This document shows positions 45,960 to 55,555 of a DNA stretch of 64,000 bases, in pieces. The notes under the pieces are model-generated. The model saw nothing but the letters and a program-made list of their open reading frames with translations. It was not told the DNA's origin and made no database searches. Numbering within the stretch: position 1 is the first letter of the stretch; each line of letters starts with the position of its first letter. The position numbers and the translations under genes were made by a program. Where the stretch lies: positions 296,827 to 360,826 of the forward strand of contig CAJYTK010000007.1 in the NCBI GenBank assembly GCA_913777615.1. Reading direction: 5' to 3'. Source of the stretch: an uncultured Agrobacterium sp. GTDB taxonomy: Bacteria; Pseudomonadota; Alphaproteobacteria; Rhizobiales; Rhizobiaceae.

Positions 45960-47458
45960 TGCTGGGCTCCTGGCTGCTGTCCGGGCGTCGTTGTGATGGT
46001 CGGCGAGAGAATGCCGGCATCGCTCAGTTTTTCATCCGGATTGGTCAGCACCATGATTTCAGTTCGGCGGTTCATCTCGCGACCCTCGGGCCTGGCGTTA
46101 TCTGCAATTGGATCGCTGTCTGCGCGCCCCTCGGTGAGAATTGCCTCCGGGCCTGTAAACTGCGAGAGAATATCACCCACCGCCTTGGCGCGCGCTTCGG
46201 ATAGATGCCAGTTGGACGGGAACTGAACCGTCTTGATCGGCACATTGTCTGTATAGCCGATGACGACGGCGCGGAATTTCTCCGCCGACAGCGCGCCGCC
46301 GATACGCTGGATCAGATCTCGGAACTTCGGGCTGACTTCGGCGCTGCCGGTCTCGAAGAGCCCGGAATTGTTGATGCGTACCCGCAGACGCCCATTGACT
46401 TCGGCCAGCGTCACCAACTTCTCCTGAACCTCAGGCTCCAGGAACTCCATCAGCTTCTGGAGTCTGGAAGGCTCAGGCGGCTTCACCACAGGAGGCACTT
46501 CTGCAACCTTCGGTGGCTGCTCTTTTATTGCAGGCGGTTCGGGCGGTGGAGCGATCAGCACGCTTGGCGTTTGCGATGGCGGTAGCTTTGCAAGCCGCTC
46601 GAAGGTTGCATCGGACGCGTCGTTGAGAGACAGCGTGAAGAACAGATAGCCAAGCGCGAAGGCAAGCGCGAGGACCGACAGCAATGTCCATAGTGCCGAC
46701 ATGGTTTTAAGCGGCGTATGTCGTGCTTCGACACCCTGCCAATGGGGAGAAAGTTCGCGTTCGAAGACGCCATACTGGCCGATCAGGGTTTTGTAGAGAC
46801 TGTCTCGAATGCGGGCGAGCTCAAGCGCGCCTTTGGGAGAAACGCGGGTACGCCCTTCGAATGCAAGCGAAAGGCATAGATAGATCAGCAGCAGCAGGTC
46901 TTTGTTGGCGCCAGGCGACTGGTGAAAATGATCGAGGATGTCGAAAACCCTGTCACCTCCCGTCACATCATTGTGGAAGGTGGAGACGAGGCCCGAGCGA
47001 GCCCAGCCCGCCCTGACGCCCCAAGGCTTGCTAAGGATCACGTCGTCCACAGTTGCACAAACCACATAATGGGCGGCTCTTGCCCGTTCCGGGCCGATGC
47101 GTGCGGAGGCAAGGTCGCGCTCGTAGCGGGTAATCGCCTCAAGGCAGGCGCGCCGCAGATGATCCGGATCCGGTTGCACCTCGCTGAAACGAAGCATATG
47201 GGCAAGATTGAGAAGTGGTGCGGCAGACTGGACCAACGTCGGCACGTCTTCGCCGCCGAAACGGAAATTTGTCAGGAGCGCGTCTATTGGCAGGGCGCCC
47301 ATCTGGCCATGTGCTCGTTCACTCGCCTCGTTCGGCTCGATGATATCGTCCAGTAACGCCGCCATATTACGAGCGTTCTGGTTGCGCTGACGGCTTTCCT
47401 CGGTGATTTCGACCACCGTCGGCAGATCCTGCCAAGAGGAGGACTTTTGGTCACTCAT
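45956..47458 (-). CDS. tssL: T6SS membrane complex protein TssL with OmpA-like domain
   Basis: A 500-residue evolved TssL. The cytoplasmic DotU/ImpK domain (about 60-235) is followed by one membrane helix (LWTLLSVLALAFALGYLFFTL) and a Pro/Glu-rich linker. The C-terminal peptidoglycan-binding OmpA domain has AVVIGYTDNVPIK, LSEARAKAV and MNRRTEIMVL. The N-terminal segment WQDLPTVVEIT places Thr at residue 14, the residue reported as the PpkA target in A. tumefaciens. The ATG at 47458 overlaps the tssK stop (ATGA); a frame from 47473 would shift this numbering and lacks support. Confidence 0.96.
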   Translation of the reverse strand: MSDQKSSSWQDLPTVVEITEESRQRNQNARNMAALLDDIIEPNEASERAHGQMGALPIDALLTNFRFGGEDVPTLVQSAAPLLNLAHMLRFSEVQPDPDHLRRACLEAITRYERDLASARIGPERARAAHYVVCATVDDVILSKPWGVRAGWARSGLVSTFHNDVTGGDRVFDILDHFHQSPGANKDLLLLIYLCLSLAFEGRTRVSPKGALELARIRDSLYKTLIGQYGVFERELSPHWQGVEARHTPLKTMSALWTLLSVLALAFALGYLFFTLSLNDASDATFERLAKLPPSQTPSVLIAPPPEPPAIKEQPPKVAEVPPVVKPPEPSRLQKLMEFLEPEVQEKLVTLAEVNGRLRVRINNSGLFETGSAEVSPKFRDLIQRIGGALSAEKFRAVVIGYTDNVPIKTVQFPSNWHLSEARAKAVGDILSQFTGPEAILTEGRADSDPIADNARPEGREMNRRTEIMVLTNPDEKLSDAGILSPTITTTPGQQPGAQQ

Positions 47459-48795
47459 TCGCGTAACGCCCACATTTCCAATTCAAGCCCGGGAAAGTCG
47501 CCTGCAAGATGCAGAGCGATTGCGCCAGAGGTCTCGAGTTGTTTCCACAAAGGTGCTTTGGTATCGATTTCGAAGTAGATGGTGCCGGAGCGGTAAGGCA
47601 GCTGGCGCGGAAGAACCGGCAAAGAGCGTACCGGAATACCTGGCAGCGCAACGTTGACCAGTTCCGAAATTCGCTCGACCGGGCCAACCTTGATCTGCGC
47701 TGGCAGCCTGCGACGAATGTCCTCCGCCGGCATGTCGGCCCGTACCGCAAGCACGAAGCCTGCGTCGCGCAGAAGTCCACGGTCGTGAATAGTTCCGACC
47801 CGCACGCCATGTCGACGCTCGACCAGATCGATTGCGACCGCAGCCTGTTCGAGAACTGCGGAGAGCGACGCGCGAAGGTCATCGAACACCGCGCCGAAGC
47901 TCGCTTTAAGATCGTCGTGGCGATAAGGGGGGAAGTCGGTTGCGCGCTTCTTTTCCGTCGTGAAGGTGGCAAGCTCACCCGCAAGCTGCAGGCACTCCTC
48001 ATAGAAGCGGATTGGATGGATGCGGGTGGCGTTTGCGCCAAGATGGGCCAGCAGCGGATCTGCTCGGTTGAGAATCTGCAGCAGAAAGTAATCGCCGACC
48101 TCAGCCGTGCCGCGGATCGTCGGGTCGCCGATACGCTCGGAAATTGCCTGGGCGCGATGTCGAACGATACCCAGAAGCTCCGTCATCATCTCGGTGAGGC
48201 GGGATGATCCTGCGCAATTCAGGCTGGGTGGAATGAAGTCGGGATCGAGGATGACTGCACGATCGGATCGCACTTCAATGACGCGTGCCAACCCTATCAG
48301 GTCATAGCCGGAGACGTCGTCGCCGGTCTTCAGGAATTTGAGACTGAGGCGACCGACGTCGATCGGCGCGACAAAATCGGTATCCACATTGGCGTCAGTC
48401 GCCTCGTAGTTTGAGGCGACGAAACGCACGCTGTTGGTTTCCTGCCTTGAAGCCGAGGACATATCAGCCTTGCCGGGTTGGCGGGCAGGAAGCGCCAGAT
48501 AAACAGTAGCGTTCTTGACCGTTTCATCCAGTTCAAGGGGAGGGGGCAGGTCCGTATCGCCAGGCGCTTCAAACGGTGTGCCATCGGGCAGGATGCCACG
48601 GACATTCGACAACGCGAATTGGCCGATTGCAAGGGCGCTACGGTCGACCCCAATCTCCGCGACACCCCAGGGATAGGCCGAAAGGTTGCGCGTCGTATTA
48701 CGCACCAATCGCTCGGTCCAGCGATCGGCCTGCTGGAAATGTTGAACGCGAAGGAACATGCCCTCGCTCCAGGCAACGCGATTTTCATGCCTCAT
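47455..48795 (-). CDS. tssK: T6SS baseplate protein TssK
   Basis: A 446-residue cytosolic protein that links the baseplate to the TssL/TssM complex. The opening RVAWSEGMFLRVQHFQQADRW is the conserved TssK start, resembling phage receptor-binding protein shoulders. Further conserved segments are IPVRSLPVLPRQLPYRSGTIYFEID and SGAIALHLAGDFPGLELEMWAL at the C-terminus. The start overlaps the fha end by 11 nt. Confidence 0.95.
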   Translation of the reverse strand: MRHENRVAWSEGMFLRVQHFQQADRWTERLVRNTTRNLSAYPWGVAEIGVDRSALAIGQFALSNVRGILPDGTPFEAPGDTDLPPPLELDETVKNATVYLALPARQPGKADMSSASRQETNSVRFVASNYEATDANVDTDFVAPIDVGRLSLKFLKTGDDVSGYDLIGLARVIEVRSDRAVILDPDFIPPSLNCAGSSRLTEMMTELLGIVRHRAQAISERIGDPTIRGTAEVGDYFLLQILNRADPLLAHLGANATRIHPIRFYEECLQLAGELATFTTEKKRATDFPPYRHDDLKASFGAVFDDLRASLSAVLEQAAVAIDLVERRHGVRVGTIHDRGLLRDAGFVLAVRADMPAEDIRRRLPAQIKVGPVERISELVNVALPGIPVRSLPVLPRQLPYRSGTIYFEIDTKAPLWKQLETSGAIALHLAGDFPGLELEMWALRE

Positions 48796-49978
48796 GTTGC
48801 TTGCCTACCCCTTGATACCTTGCTTTTTCACGCATTATGTCATCCTGCTCGTATGCTCCGCCGAGCGCTGCGCGCTGGAGGAATTGCCGGATCGACAACT
48901 GACGACCGTTTTCTTCGAATTGCTTCTTGTAAAAATCCCAATAGTCAGGCCTTGAAACGATACCGCGCCAGTCCTTGCGTTCGATTTTTGAGCGCAGGTC
49001 GTTACCGGCATCGGCCCTGGCTTCCAGCAGTCTCGGCTCAAGTCTTTGCGTGGAGACACGCATCAGATTTTCCAGTGACGTCGAGAGAAGCCTCTGTTGG
49101 ATAATGATTGCTTCCAGCCTTGCCGCGATACTCGCCTCTCGCGAAAGCTCAATTGCTTCGGTCCCGATATCGAGCGCCGCCATGCAGTCCGCGCACTCCC
49201 TTTCGAGTTGGAATAGCAAATCCTTCAGCTCGCTCTCCGGAGTTGACGATTGTGGTTCCAGGACTTGCGTGTCGGGTAGGTCCTTCGGCCCGGCAAAGAC
49301 GGTCTCGAACTCCTCTCGAGCGTCTACCGACGGTCGTGAGACCTTGACCGGCATATTGAGCGCGTCAGTATGCTCGTGGCGGCTGCTTTCTACCGGCTCT
49401 TCATTCCAGTCGTCGGGAAGGACAGCGCTGATACCGTTCGACGACGGAGGTGCGTTCCAGCCGATTTCCACGTTTCGGGAGATCGACTTTCCCTTCTTGA
49501 GGCGCGCGTGGTCGTCCTCCAGCCAATCTGCGTTAGCGTCTGCGTTGCCGAGCACCCCGCGTGCCGAGCGTCCGCCAGGTGCAATATCGGAGAGTATGGC
49601 GGAGATCGTCAGCTCCTCGTTGCTGACCCTCAGCGTCTGGTCGGGATCGCCGAAATCCATGTCAGGCTCGCCGACGATGGCGACTTCGAAGGACTGGTTG
49701 CCGATCTCGATTTGCGATCCGTCGTTTAGCGCAGCGGATTGGCCTTCGAGCAGCAGTCGGCCATCGACAAGAGTGCCATTTGCGCTCTGATCGATAATGG
49801 AAAACCCCTGACCGTCGCGCTTGAGCGTGCAATGGAGCTTGGAAACGCGCCGTTCGCCATCAGCGATTTGCCAGTCACAATCGTTCGATCGTCCCAGCAC
49901 GCGCTTGCCATGTTCGAAGCTCCAGCGTGAAGGCTGGTTGCTGCCATCCTGTTGCCTTTGCTTCAGGACGAGTTTCAT
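48785..49978 (-). CDS. fha: T6SS FHA-domain protein Fha
   Basis: A 397-residue protein with an N-terminal forkhead-associated domain (about 1-100) that binds phosphothreonine. With the ATG at 49978 the key residues are Arg30 (LGRSND), Ser46 and His49 (RVSKLHC), then SANGTLVDG. Arg30 and Ser46 are those reported as necessary in A. tumefaciens for binding phosphorylated TssL. The middle is disordered and acidic; the C-terminal 130 residues are a TagH-like helical domain (LRSKIERKDWRGIVSRPDYWDFYKKQFEENGRQ). The start overlaps the tssG stop (ATGA); a frame to 50119 is antisense noise within tssG. Confidence 0.94.
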   Translation of the reverse strand: MKLVLKQRQQDGSNQPSRWSFEHGKRVLGRSNDCDWQIADGERRVSKLHCTLKRDGQGFSIIDQSANGTLVDGRLLLEGQSAALNDGSQIEIGNQSFEVAIVGEPDMDFGDPDQTLRVSNEELTISAILSDIAPGGRSARGVLGNADANADWLEDDHARLKKGKSISRNVEIGWNAPPSSNGISAVLPDDWNEEPVESSRHEHTDALNMPVKVSRPSVDAREEFETVFAGPKDLPDTQVLEPQSSTPESELKDLLFQLERECADCMAALDIGTEAIELSREASIAARLEAIIIQQRLLSTSLENLMRVSTQRLEPRLLEARADAGNDLRSKIERKDWRGIVSRPDYWDFYKKQFEENGRQLSIRQFLQRAALGGAYEQDDIMREKARYQGVGKQHEA

Positions 49979-50994
49979 GTTGCAACTCCCAGCCGACCGA
50001 GTGCCGTACCCTCGCGCTCGGTAACAATAGCATCCGCGCTGTCTTTGCCTGCAGGGGCTATGAGCGCCCAACTGTTCCAACCAAGCCGCGCTGGGCTGGC
50101 GCTGTTGCCCAGCTGGCAAAATGGAATGTCTTCCTTCCTGAGGATCACCTGCACGTCGAATTCCAGCGCGCTACCGGTGAAAAGCCGTGTCAGTGCGAAA
50201 ATTTCCGAGAGTCGGCGGGAGCCCGGCGAAAGCGCGAGATAGTCGGCATAACAGACCGGGCCGACGACGATGCGGAAGCCTCCGGCAAAGTCTTCGATAC
50301 TGCTACCGGCTGTCGTGTTCTGTCCCAGAAGCAGCCCGCCGGGTTGACCCAATTGGCTCTGCTCGCTACTGGGGATGGAAACCCAACGACGGCGGAACTG
50401 TTCGACTTTGACCGGCAGACCGGTAAATTCGCAAAGCATTGAGGTCAGCGCCGTGGCATTCCTCGTGCGGTTTGAAAGCAGCCCGCTGAAGCGAAGCATG
50501 ACGTCCTGTTTGACACCCGCATTTTTGGCAATTCCCTTGGTACGAAAGCCGGTTAACGCCAGCAGTGTCTTGCTAAACTGGCTGTCGCGTCGATCGTCCG
50601 ACCAACGAAGCCTGCGAGCGAGACGATATTTTTCTGTTGCGTAAACAAAGAGTTCGCTGAAACGGGTGGCGAACAGGTTGAAGAAACTCGCAAGTGCCTT
50701 GGAGCGGTTACGGTCTTCTCGCTGGATAAGTTCGTTATAGGCAGGAGGCAGTGAGCCGAGCGGTCCAACGATAGGAACGAGCGCCGAGCGCAGTTCAGCA
50801 TCATCTCCCTTCTTGCGAAAACCGCCGACGAAAGCCGTAATCGGGTTTGTCCCTCCATGGGAGCCTACGACCAGTCGTTCTTCGTCCGTAATGTGTTGTG
50901 CAACACGAAAGGCGGTCGCAGGATCGAAGCGACCGGGATCAGTGCTGAGGAGCACCTCCTGCTTATGCTTCAGGCTTTCTGCTTGCGTTGGCAT
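49975..50994 (-). CDS. tssG: T6SS baseplate protein TssG
   Basis: A 339-residue baseplate protein (ImpH). It has the conserved opening VLLSTDPGRFDPATAFRVAQHI, FNLFATRFSELFVYATEKYRLA and LSPGSRRLSEIFALTRLFTGSALEFDVQVIL. AGGAG lies 6 nt before the ATG at 50994, which overlaps nothing and follows the tssF stop by 8 bp. TssG forms the wedge with TssF and TssE. Confidence 0.95.
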   Translation of the reverse strand: MPTQAESLKHKQEVLLSTDPGRFDPATAFRVAQHITDEERLVVGSHGGTNPITAFVGGFRKKGDDAELRSALVPIVGPLGSLPPAYNELIQREDRNRSKALASFFNLFATRFSELFVYATEKYRLARRLRWSDDRRDSQFSKTLLALTGFRTKGIAKNAGVKQDVMLRFSGLLSNRTRNATALTSMLCEFTGLPVKVEQFRRRWVSIPSSEQSQLGQPGGLLLGQNTTAGSSIEDFAGGFRIVVGPVCYADYLALSPGSRRLSEIFALTRLFTGSALEFDVQVILRKEDIPFCQLGNSASPARLGWNSWALIAPAGKDSADAIVTEREGTALGRLGVAT

Positions 50995-51002
50995 GGACAC
51001 TC

Positions 51003-52787
51003 CTAAACCAGCGGGCGGTCTGCCGCGCGCGCGGGCCACAGGGCGATAGGTTCGGATTGGCCGCGCATGGTCACCGTCAACCGGGTAAAGCTGTTGATCG
51101 AGGTATAGAGCCCGAAGAAATGATTGAGCACGCCTGCAAAAACATATGCCGCTGGCCTGTCGATCAGCGCTGGATCGAACTCGAGCGCTACGTCCGTTCC
51201 GGGCACCACGGCAGCACCAAGCCTGGCGTGTGAATTGCGGGCCTCGACATTGGATATGGCGTCGACAAGCTGACGCGTCTCGGGTGAATCCCGGAACGCG
51301 TAGAGCGAGAGAATATCTTTAAGTGCCGCTCCGCCACTATCGAACAGGGAGAGGTGGTTCAAAAGGAGATGCGAGACTAGCCGCCATTCGCGGGCGCTGC
51401 GCTCGTTCATGCGAACGGCGGGTGTCGGTGGCATCAGCGCCTGTATCGACTGCACAGCCTCGTTGCCGGCGGAAAGTTGCAGGTGGGGATGCCCGCCACC
51501 GAAGGGCAACTGGCTTGGTAACTCTCGATTGATGCACAAAGTATCGATGCTGGCGACGATATCGATTGGTCCCAGCGGCCCGCGCTTTTCGTCTACAAAA
51601 GCTATGTCGGTATCAGAGGAGCCGTCATCCTCGTCAAAGCGACGATATGTTTGCCAGAAAACATTCGAACCATTGTTTTTTTGCGTACGACCGAAGAAAG
51701 GAGAGGTCTTTTCAATCGCCCCGTCGCGGGTTGTCAGTTGGACGTTTTCGACCGAATAGATTTCACGCGTTCGTTGGCGGCGGGCATCCGGCAAAAGCCG
51801 GTACTCCGTTCTTGTGCCATCCAGGCTCAAAGGCTCACAACTCTGTTGGAAGAGATTGATGACCGGTGAAGCGTTCAGCACGAAGTCCCTGGCTGAAACC
51901 AAGCGCTCTAGTCGGGTATCCGCCGCGTTCAGATAGATATATAACTCGCAGTCGCCACCGGCCCAGCGCTCGACACCGTGTATGTCGAGGAAGAGAAACT
52001 TCTGCGGTAAGGCAAAGAACTCGGTCAGAAGCCGATAGCCGTCAAAACTGTTGGCGGGATACGGCAGCATGGCCTGGTCGCGCGCAAAGCCGGAAGGCTT
52101 TAGGTAATTTGGCGGAAGAAAGACGGCTTGCGAATCTTCCGCGTGACGCGCCAGCGCCATTCCGACGCAATGGTTCGCGAGCAACTCATGAAGCGCCGTT
52201 GCCTGTTGCCAGGCCGAGGAAATGAAAAGTTGAAGCCTCTTGAGCCCCATTTCCTGCAAAGTCGATGGGCGCGGAGATGTGGTGCGCAGCGAAAGACGCA
52301 GGCAACTGGCCGCACCCGCCGAAGCAGAGGAGAATGGTGCGTCGATAGGCTGGCCGGAAAGGACCGCGCTCGAAATGGTCAGTGGCACGATCTCTACATT
52401 CTGCGTGGTGCGAAATCGGCAGCTCTCTCCATTGATCGGTTCTGCAAGAATTTCACTGTGGCGGACAAGCGTCTGTACCGCCGCGAGAGACGCGCTCGGT
52501 TCGAACTGGACGATGCTCATGGACGGGAGCGGTGCCAGATAATGAGGGTAAAGCGTTTCGAGCAGGCTGTCCGAGAGCTCGGGAAATTCATCGTCCAGCT
52601 TCTGTCTCACGCGAGCTGCTGAGTAGGCAAAGCTTTGGATCAATCGCTCCACATGGGGATCGTCGGCAACATCGCCCGTCATGCGCAGACGGCCCGCGAT
52701 TTTGGGGAAGGCAGCGGCAAAGCGCGAGGCACGCTTTCTCAGCGCATAAAGTTCGTCATTATATTTCTCGAGAAAGCCATCAGCCAT
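51003..52787 (-). CDS. tssF: T6SS baseplate protein TssF
   Basis: A 594-residue baseplate wedge protein (ImpG). Conserved opening: FLEKYNDELYALRKRASRFAAAFPKIAGRL and DDPHVERLIQSFAYSAARVRQKLDDEFPELSDSLLETLYPHYLAPLPSM. The ATG at 52787 overlaps the tssE stop by 8 nt. Longer frames up to 52862 fall inside tssE. Confidence 0.96.
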   Translation of the reverse strand: MADGFLEKYNDELYALRKRASRFAAAFPKIAGRLRMTGDVADDPHVERLIQSFAYSAARVRQKLDDEFPELSDSLLETLYPHYLAPLPSMSIVQFEPSASLAAVQTLVRHSEILAEPINGESCRFRTTQNVEIVPLTISSAVLSGQPIDAPFSSASAGAASCLRLSLRTTSPRPSTLQEMGLKRLQLFISSAWQQATALHELLANHCVGMALARHAEDSQAVFLPPNYLKPSGFARDQAMLPYPANSFDGYRLLTEFFALPQKFLFLDIHGVERWAGGDCELYIYLNAADTRLERLVSARDFVLNASPVINLFQQSCEPLSLDGTRTEYRLLPDARRQRTREIYSVENVQLTTRDGAIEKTSPFFGRTQKNNGSNVFWQTYRRFDEDDGSSDTDIAFVDEKRGPLGPIDIVASIDTLCINRELPSQLPFGGGHPHLQLSAGNEAVQSIQALMPPTPAVRMNERSAREWRLVSHLLLNHLSLFDSGGAALKDILSLYAFRDSPETRQLVDAISNVEARNSHARLGAAVVPGTDVALEFDPALIDRPAAYVFAGVLNHFFGLYTSINSFTRLTVTMRGQSEPIALWPARAADRPLV

Positions 52788-53289
52788 TGGCGGCCTCCAC
52801 ATGGAAGCGCTGTGTCGACGGGTCGATCTTGGATTCAAAGCTGATTGGCGGCATGCCCTCATGCAGGCGGAAGGTCGCCTGAATTCTCATTCTCAGTGCA
52901 CGCTCACCCTCCATGCGGTTTTTGAGGATGGTGACCCGCACATCGGACAGTCTGGTTTCGAACATCGAGATACGGCGCTCTATGCTCTGAGCAAGTTTTT
53001 CCTTGGATGCATCCGTCACGAGGTTCGCAGACAAAACACCATCCATACCGTAGGAGACCAGTGCGTCATTGAGTTCCTTCAGGGAGCCCGGCGGACCGGC
53101 GGGATTTCGGCGGGTGTTCAAAAGCGCTTCGAGGTCACGACGTATCACCTCCCGCATTTCCCTGACCTGATCCGAAAGGCTGACCAGCGGATCTCTATCC
53201 ACGTCCGGCGCATCGTCCAGCAGCCTGTCCAGTACTGAGCGGGACAGCGTTCTCTGCTTCGGCCGATATTGCTCCAGCGGATCAACCAC
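52780..53289 (-). CDS. tssE: T6SS baseplate protein TssE (gp25-like)
   Basis: A 169-residue homologue of phage T4 gp25 lysozyme-fold wedge protein. Conserved parts are QVREMREVIRRDLEALLNTRR, ALVSYGMDGVLSANLVTDASKEKLAQSIERRISMFETRLSDVRVTIL. It begins with GTG at 53289, overlapping the tagJ stop by 8 nt. TssE nucleates sheath assembly on the baseplate. Confidence 0.95.
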   Translation of the reverse strand: MVDPLEQYRPKQRTLSRSVLDRLLDDAPDVDRDPLVSLSDQVREMREVIRRDLEALLNTRRNPAGPPGSLKELNDALVSYGMDGVLSANLVTDASKEKLAQSIERRISMFETRLSDVRVTILKNRMEGERALRMRIQATFRLHEGMPPISFESKIDPSTQRFHVEAANG

Positions 53290-54109
53290 GCGCGACCTTC
53301 CTTTCGTCTTTTGCAGGAGACGCGGTAATGCTCGTAATTTCGTGGAACGGCATCAGATCATCTCCGACCAAAAAGCATCGCTGCCCCTGACCCGTGACCA
53401 ATGGGCTGCTGTCTTCGTCCCAGCGAGTCTCCCGCCCAAGCAGTAGAACTGCGGCCTTGTCCTCGCCATGATAGATGGCGGGAACGAGTATCGATGCGAC
53501 TGCGCCATCCTTGAGTGTCAGTTCGGCGTCGCGATAGGCGAGATCGCGTGGACGGGTCATCGCTCCGATCGTCAGGCTTTCAATCCGGTCGAAACCGATC
53601 CAGAGATACCTGCCGCCATTGGTCAGAACTTCAAGTGCGTGCGGAATACGATCGTCTAGATCCCTGATATCGCTCACTTTTTTGCCGTTGACGAACATCG
53701 GAACGTCGCCACGTTTTTCATCCAAATCGCTTAGGGCGTCAGCACATTCGATGATGTTGCTCTCGCTCGCCGCGATGTTCGCCTTGATCGCCAGTTGATC
53801 CAGTTCGCTCGGACCGCTTGGAAATTCCGGCACTGCACCCTTCGTAAACCATGCATCACGCGCCGCCATGGCGCGCAATTGTTGGCGAAGGAGCGAAAAT
53901 CCGACGCTGTCCTGGGGCGAGAACGTCGCAGCCAGACCGCACTGAGCATCTGCCTTTTCGTAATCGCGGGCGAGGATTAGCAGGTCGATATAGAGGTGTC
54001 GGGCTTCCTTGTCTGACGGTGAGGACTTCACCTGGTCCTTGGCAAGCGAAAGCGCGGTATCGATCTGGTTTTCGTCGAGGAGGCTGGAAATGTCGGCGCG
54101 CAAGTTCAT
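53282..54109 (-). CDS. tagJ: T6SS accessory protein TagJ (ImpE)
   Basis: A 275-residue ImpE/SciE-type protein. The N-terminal third is TPR-like (ALSLAKDQVKSSPSDKEARHLYIDLLILARDYEKADAQCGLAATF). The C-terminal part includes GGRYLWIGFDRIESLTIGAMTRPRDLAYRDAELTLKDG. TagJ binds the N-terminus of TssB in some systems and may tune ClpV action on the sheath. The ATG at 54109 overlaps the upstream tssC-like stop (ATGA). Confidence 0.92.
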   Translation of the reverse strand: MNLRADISSLLDENQIDTALSLAKDQVKSSPSDKEARHLYIDLLILARDYEKADAQCGLAATFSPQDSVGFSLLRQQLRAMAARDAWFTKGAVPEFPSGPSELDQLAIKANIAASESNIIECADALSDLDEKRGDVPMFVNGKKVSDIRDLDDRIPHALEVLTNGGRYLWIGFDRIESLTIGAMTRPRDLAYRDAELTLKDGAVASILVPAIYHGEDKAAVLLLGRETRWDEDSSPLVTGQGQRCFLVGDDLMPFHEITSITASPAKDERKVARG

Positions 54110-55500
54110 GCGGAAATCCTTTTCGGCTCGGCCGATGTCCATTGCGTGGACGCGGACGGTGTCGCCGTTTCGGCGATCAGGTGGAAACTGGTGGACACGT
54201 CATCCAGCTGGAAGTGCGGCTGGATCCGCACGGTACAGGAGAAGCTGCCCGGTTTGCCAGGAATCTCGAACACAGTGATGCCCGCGGATCGCAGGGGATA
54301 GCGTGTTCGAAGAGAGGTTTCAGCATCGTCATTGCCGAGCGTGTAGGAGGACAACCAGGCTTCGAGTTTGCGCTGGATCACGGTTGCGTCGCTCAGTTGA
54401 CCGATGTCGTCGCGCATGATGACCTTGAGGTAGTGCGAAAAGCGGGAGGCGCAGAGCACATATTGCAACATGGCGGCGATACGGGCGTTCTGGCGCGCAC
54501 TTTCGCTGGCGTAATGTCCCGGGGCATGCAGCGATTGATTTGCATTGAAGATCGCCATGCTTGAAAGATAAGTGGTGGAAATCGGGACGAGACCCAGGTC
54601 GGAGAATTGTTGCTCCTGGCCAGTCGTCAACTGCACCTCGACCGGTGGCTGCGCGGAGAGGCCATTGCTCTCCAGCCCAAAGTCAAGCGGTGGGAGCTGA
54701 TAGGCCGAGAGCATGCCTCCGTCGATGCCGTCTTGCGTCACCCCACGTATGTCGGCGAACCAGCCGCTGTCGATAAAGTTACGCACGACGATTGTGCCGA
54801 AGGCGAAAGCCGGATTGCCCCATAGAAGGGTCGTGCCGTCTTCGGCGATATGCTCCTGAAAAGGAAAAGGATCGTTCCGGCGTCTGGAAAAGGCCCTATA
54901 GGGTGAGCGCATCAAGATCCGGGGCGCGACCAAGCCGATGAACCGGCAATCGTCGCGGGCCCTGAGCGCGTTCCACCTCAGGCGAGACTTTTCCTGCCTT
55001 AACCACGAAAAATCGTGAACCCTGCTCATCTCGGAAAAATCCTGCAACCCCACGGCTTCCGGCGAGGCTGCGGCAATGAATGGGCAGAAGGCTGCGGCCG
55101 CGACCATGCCGATCTGCGAAAGCGCCGTAACACAGTCGGCCCCATCCTTGCTGTCGGGCGAGAATGCATAATCGCCGATCATGATGCCTATCGGCTCGCC
55201 ACCCGGCATGCCAAATTCGCGATTGTAGACGATCTCGAAAAGTTGACTCTGATCAAAGTCAGTTGCTTTTTCGAGGTTGCGTGATAGTTCCCGCCAGCTG
55301 GCATTCAACAGCTTAACCTTGACCTCGTCGCTGCGCGACGCTTCTCGCACGATCATCGCAAGACCGCGCCACCTTGCTTCCATCGATTGGAAATCGGCGT
55401 GATGCAAAATGGCATTGACCTGATCGTTCAGCGCATCGTCAATAAAGGCGATGAGCTGATCGACCAGACTGCGGGCGTCCGTGAAGGACTTTGGCGCCAT
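54106..55500 (-). CDS. tssC40: Second TssC-like sheath protein (TssC40 type)
   Basis: A 464-residue TssC/VipB paralogue. It shares the core with the next gene: FDQSQLFEIVYNREFGMPGGEPIGIMIGDY, AAAAFCPFIAAASPEAVG, ASRFSHYLKVIMRDDIG and RYPLRSAGITVFEIPGKPGSFSCTVRIQPHFQLDDVSTSFHL. It lacks about 35-40 N-terminal residues present in TssC. A. tumefaciens also has two such genes named by size (TssC40, TssC41), and the smaller one is reported as less important. It may mark a specialised baseplate-proximal or regulatory sheath subunit. 55 bp separate it from tssC. Confidence 0.92.
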   Translation of the reverse strand: MAPKSFTDARSLVDQLIAFIDDALNDQVNAILHHADFQSMEARWRGLAMIVREASRSDEVKVKLLNASWRELSRNLEKATDFDQSQLFEIVYNREFGMPGGEPIGIMIGDYAFSPDSKDGADCVTALSQIGMVAAAAFCPFIAAASPEAVGLQDFSEMSRVHDFSWLRQEKSRLRWNALRARDDCRFIGLVAPRILMRSPYRAFSRRRNDPFPFQEHIAEDGTTLLWGNPAFAFGTIVVRNFIDSGWFADIRGVTQDGIDGGMLSAYQLPPLDFGLESNGLSAQPPVEVQLTTGQEQQFSDLGLVPISTTYLSSMAIFNANQSLHAPGHYASESARQNARIAAMLQYVLCASRFSHYLKVIMRDDIGQLSDATVIQRKLEAWLSSYTLGNDDAETSLRTRYPLRSAGITVFEIPGKPGSFSCTVRIQPHFQLDDVSTSFHLIAETATPSASTQWTSAEPKRISA

Positions 55501-55555
55501 GAGAAACGCTCCGAGGAAAGGGCGGGACGGACGGCACGCACCCGCCTTCTAGGGT

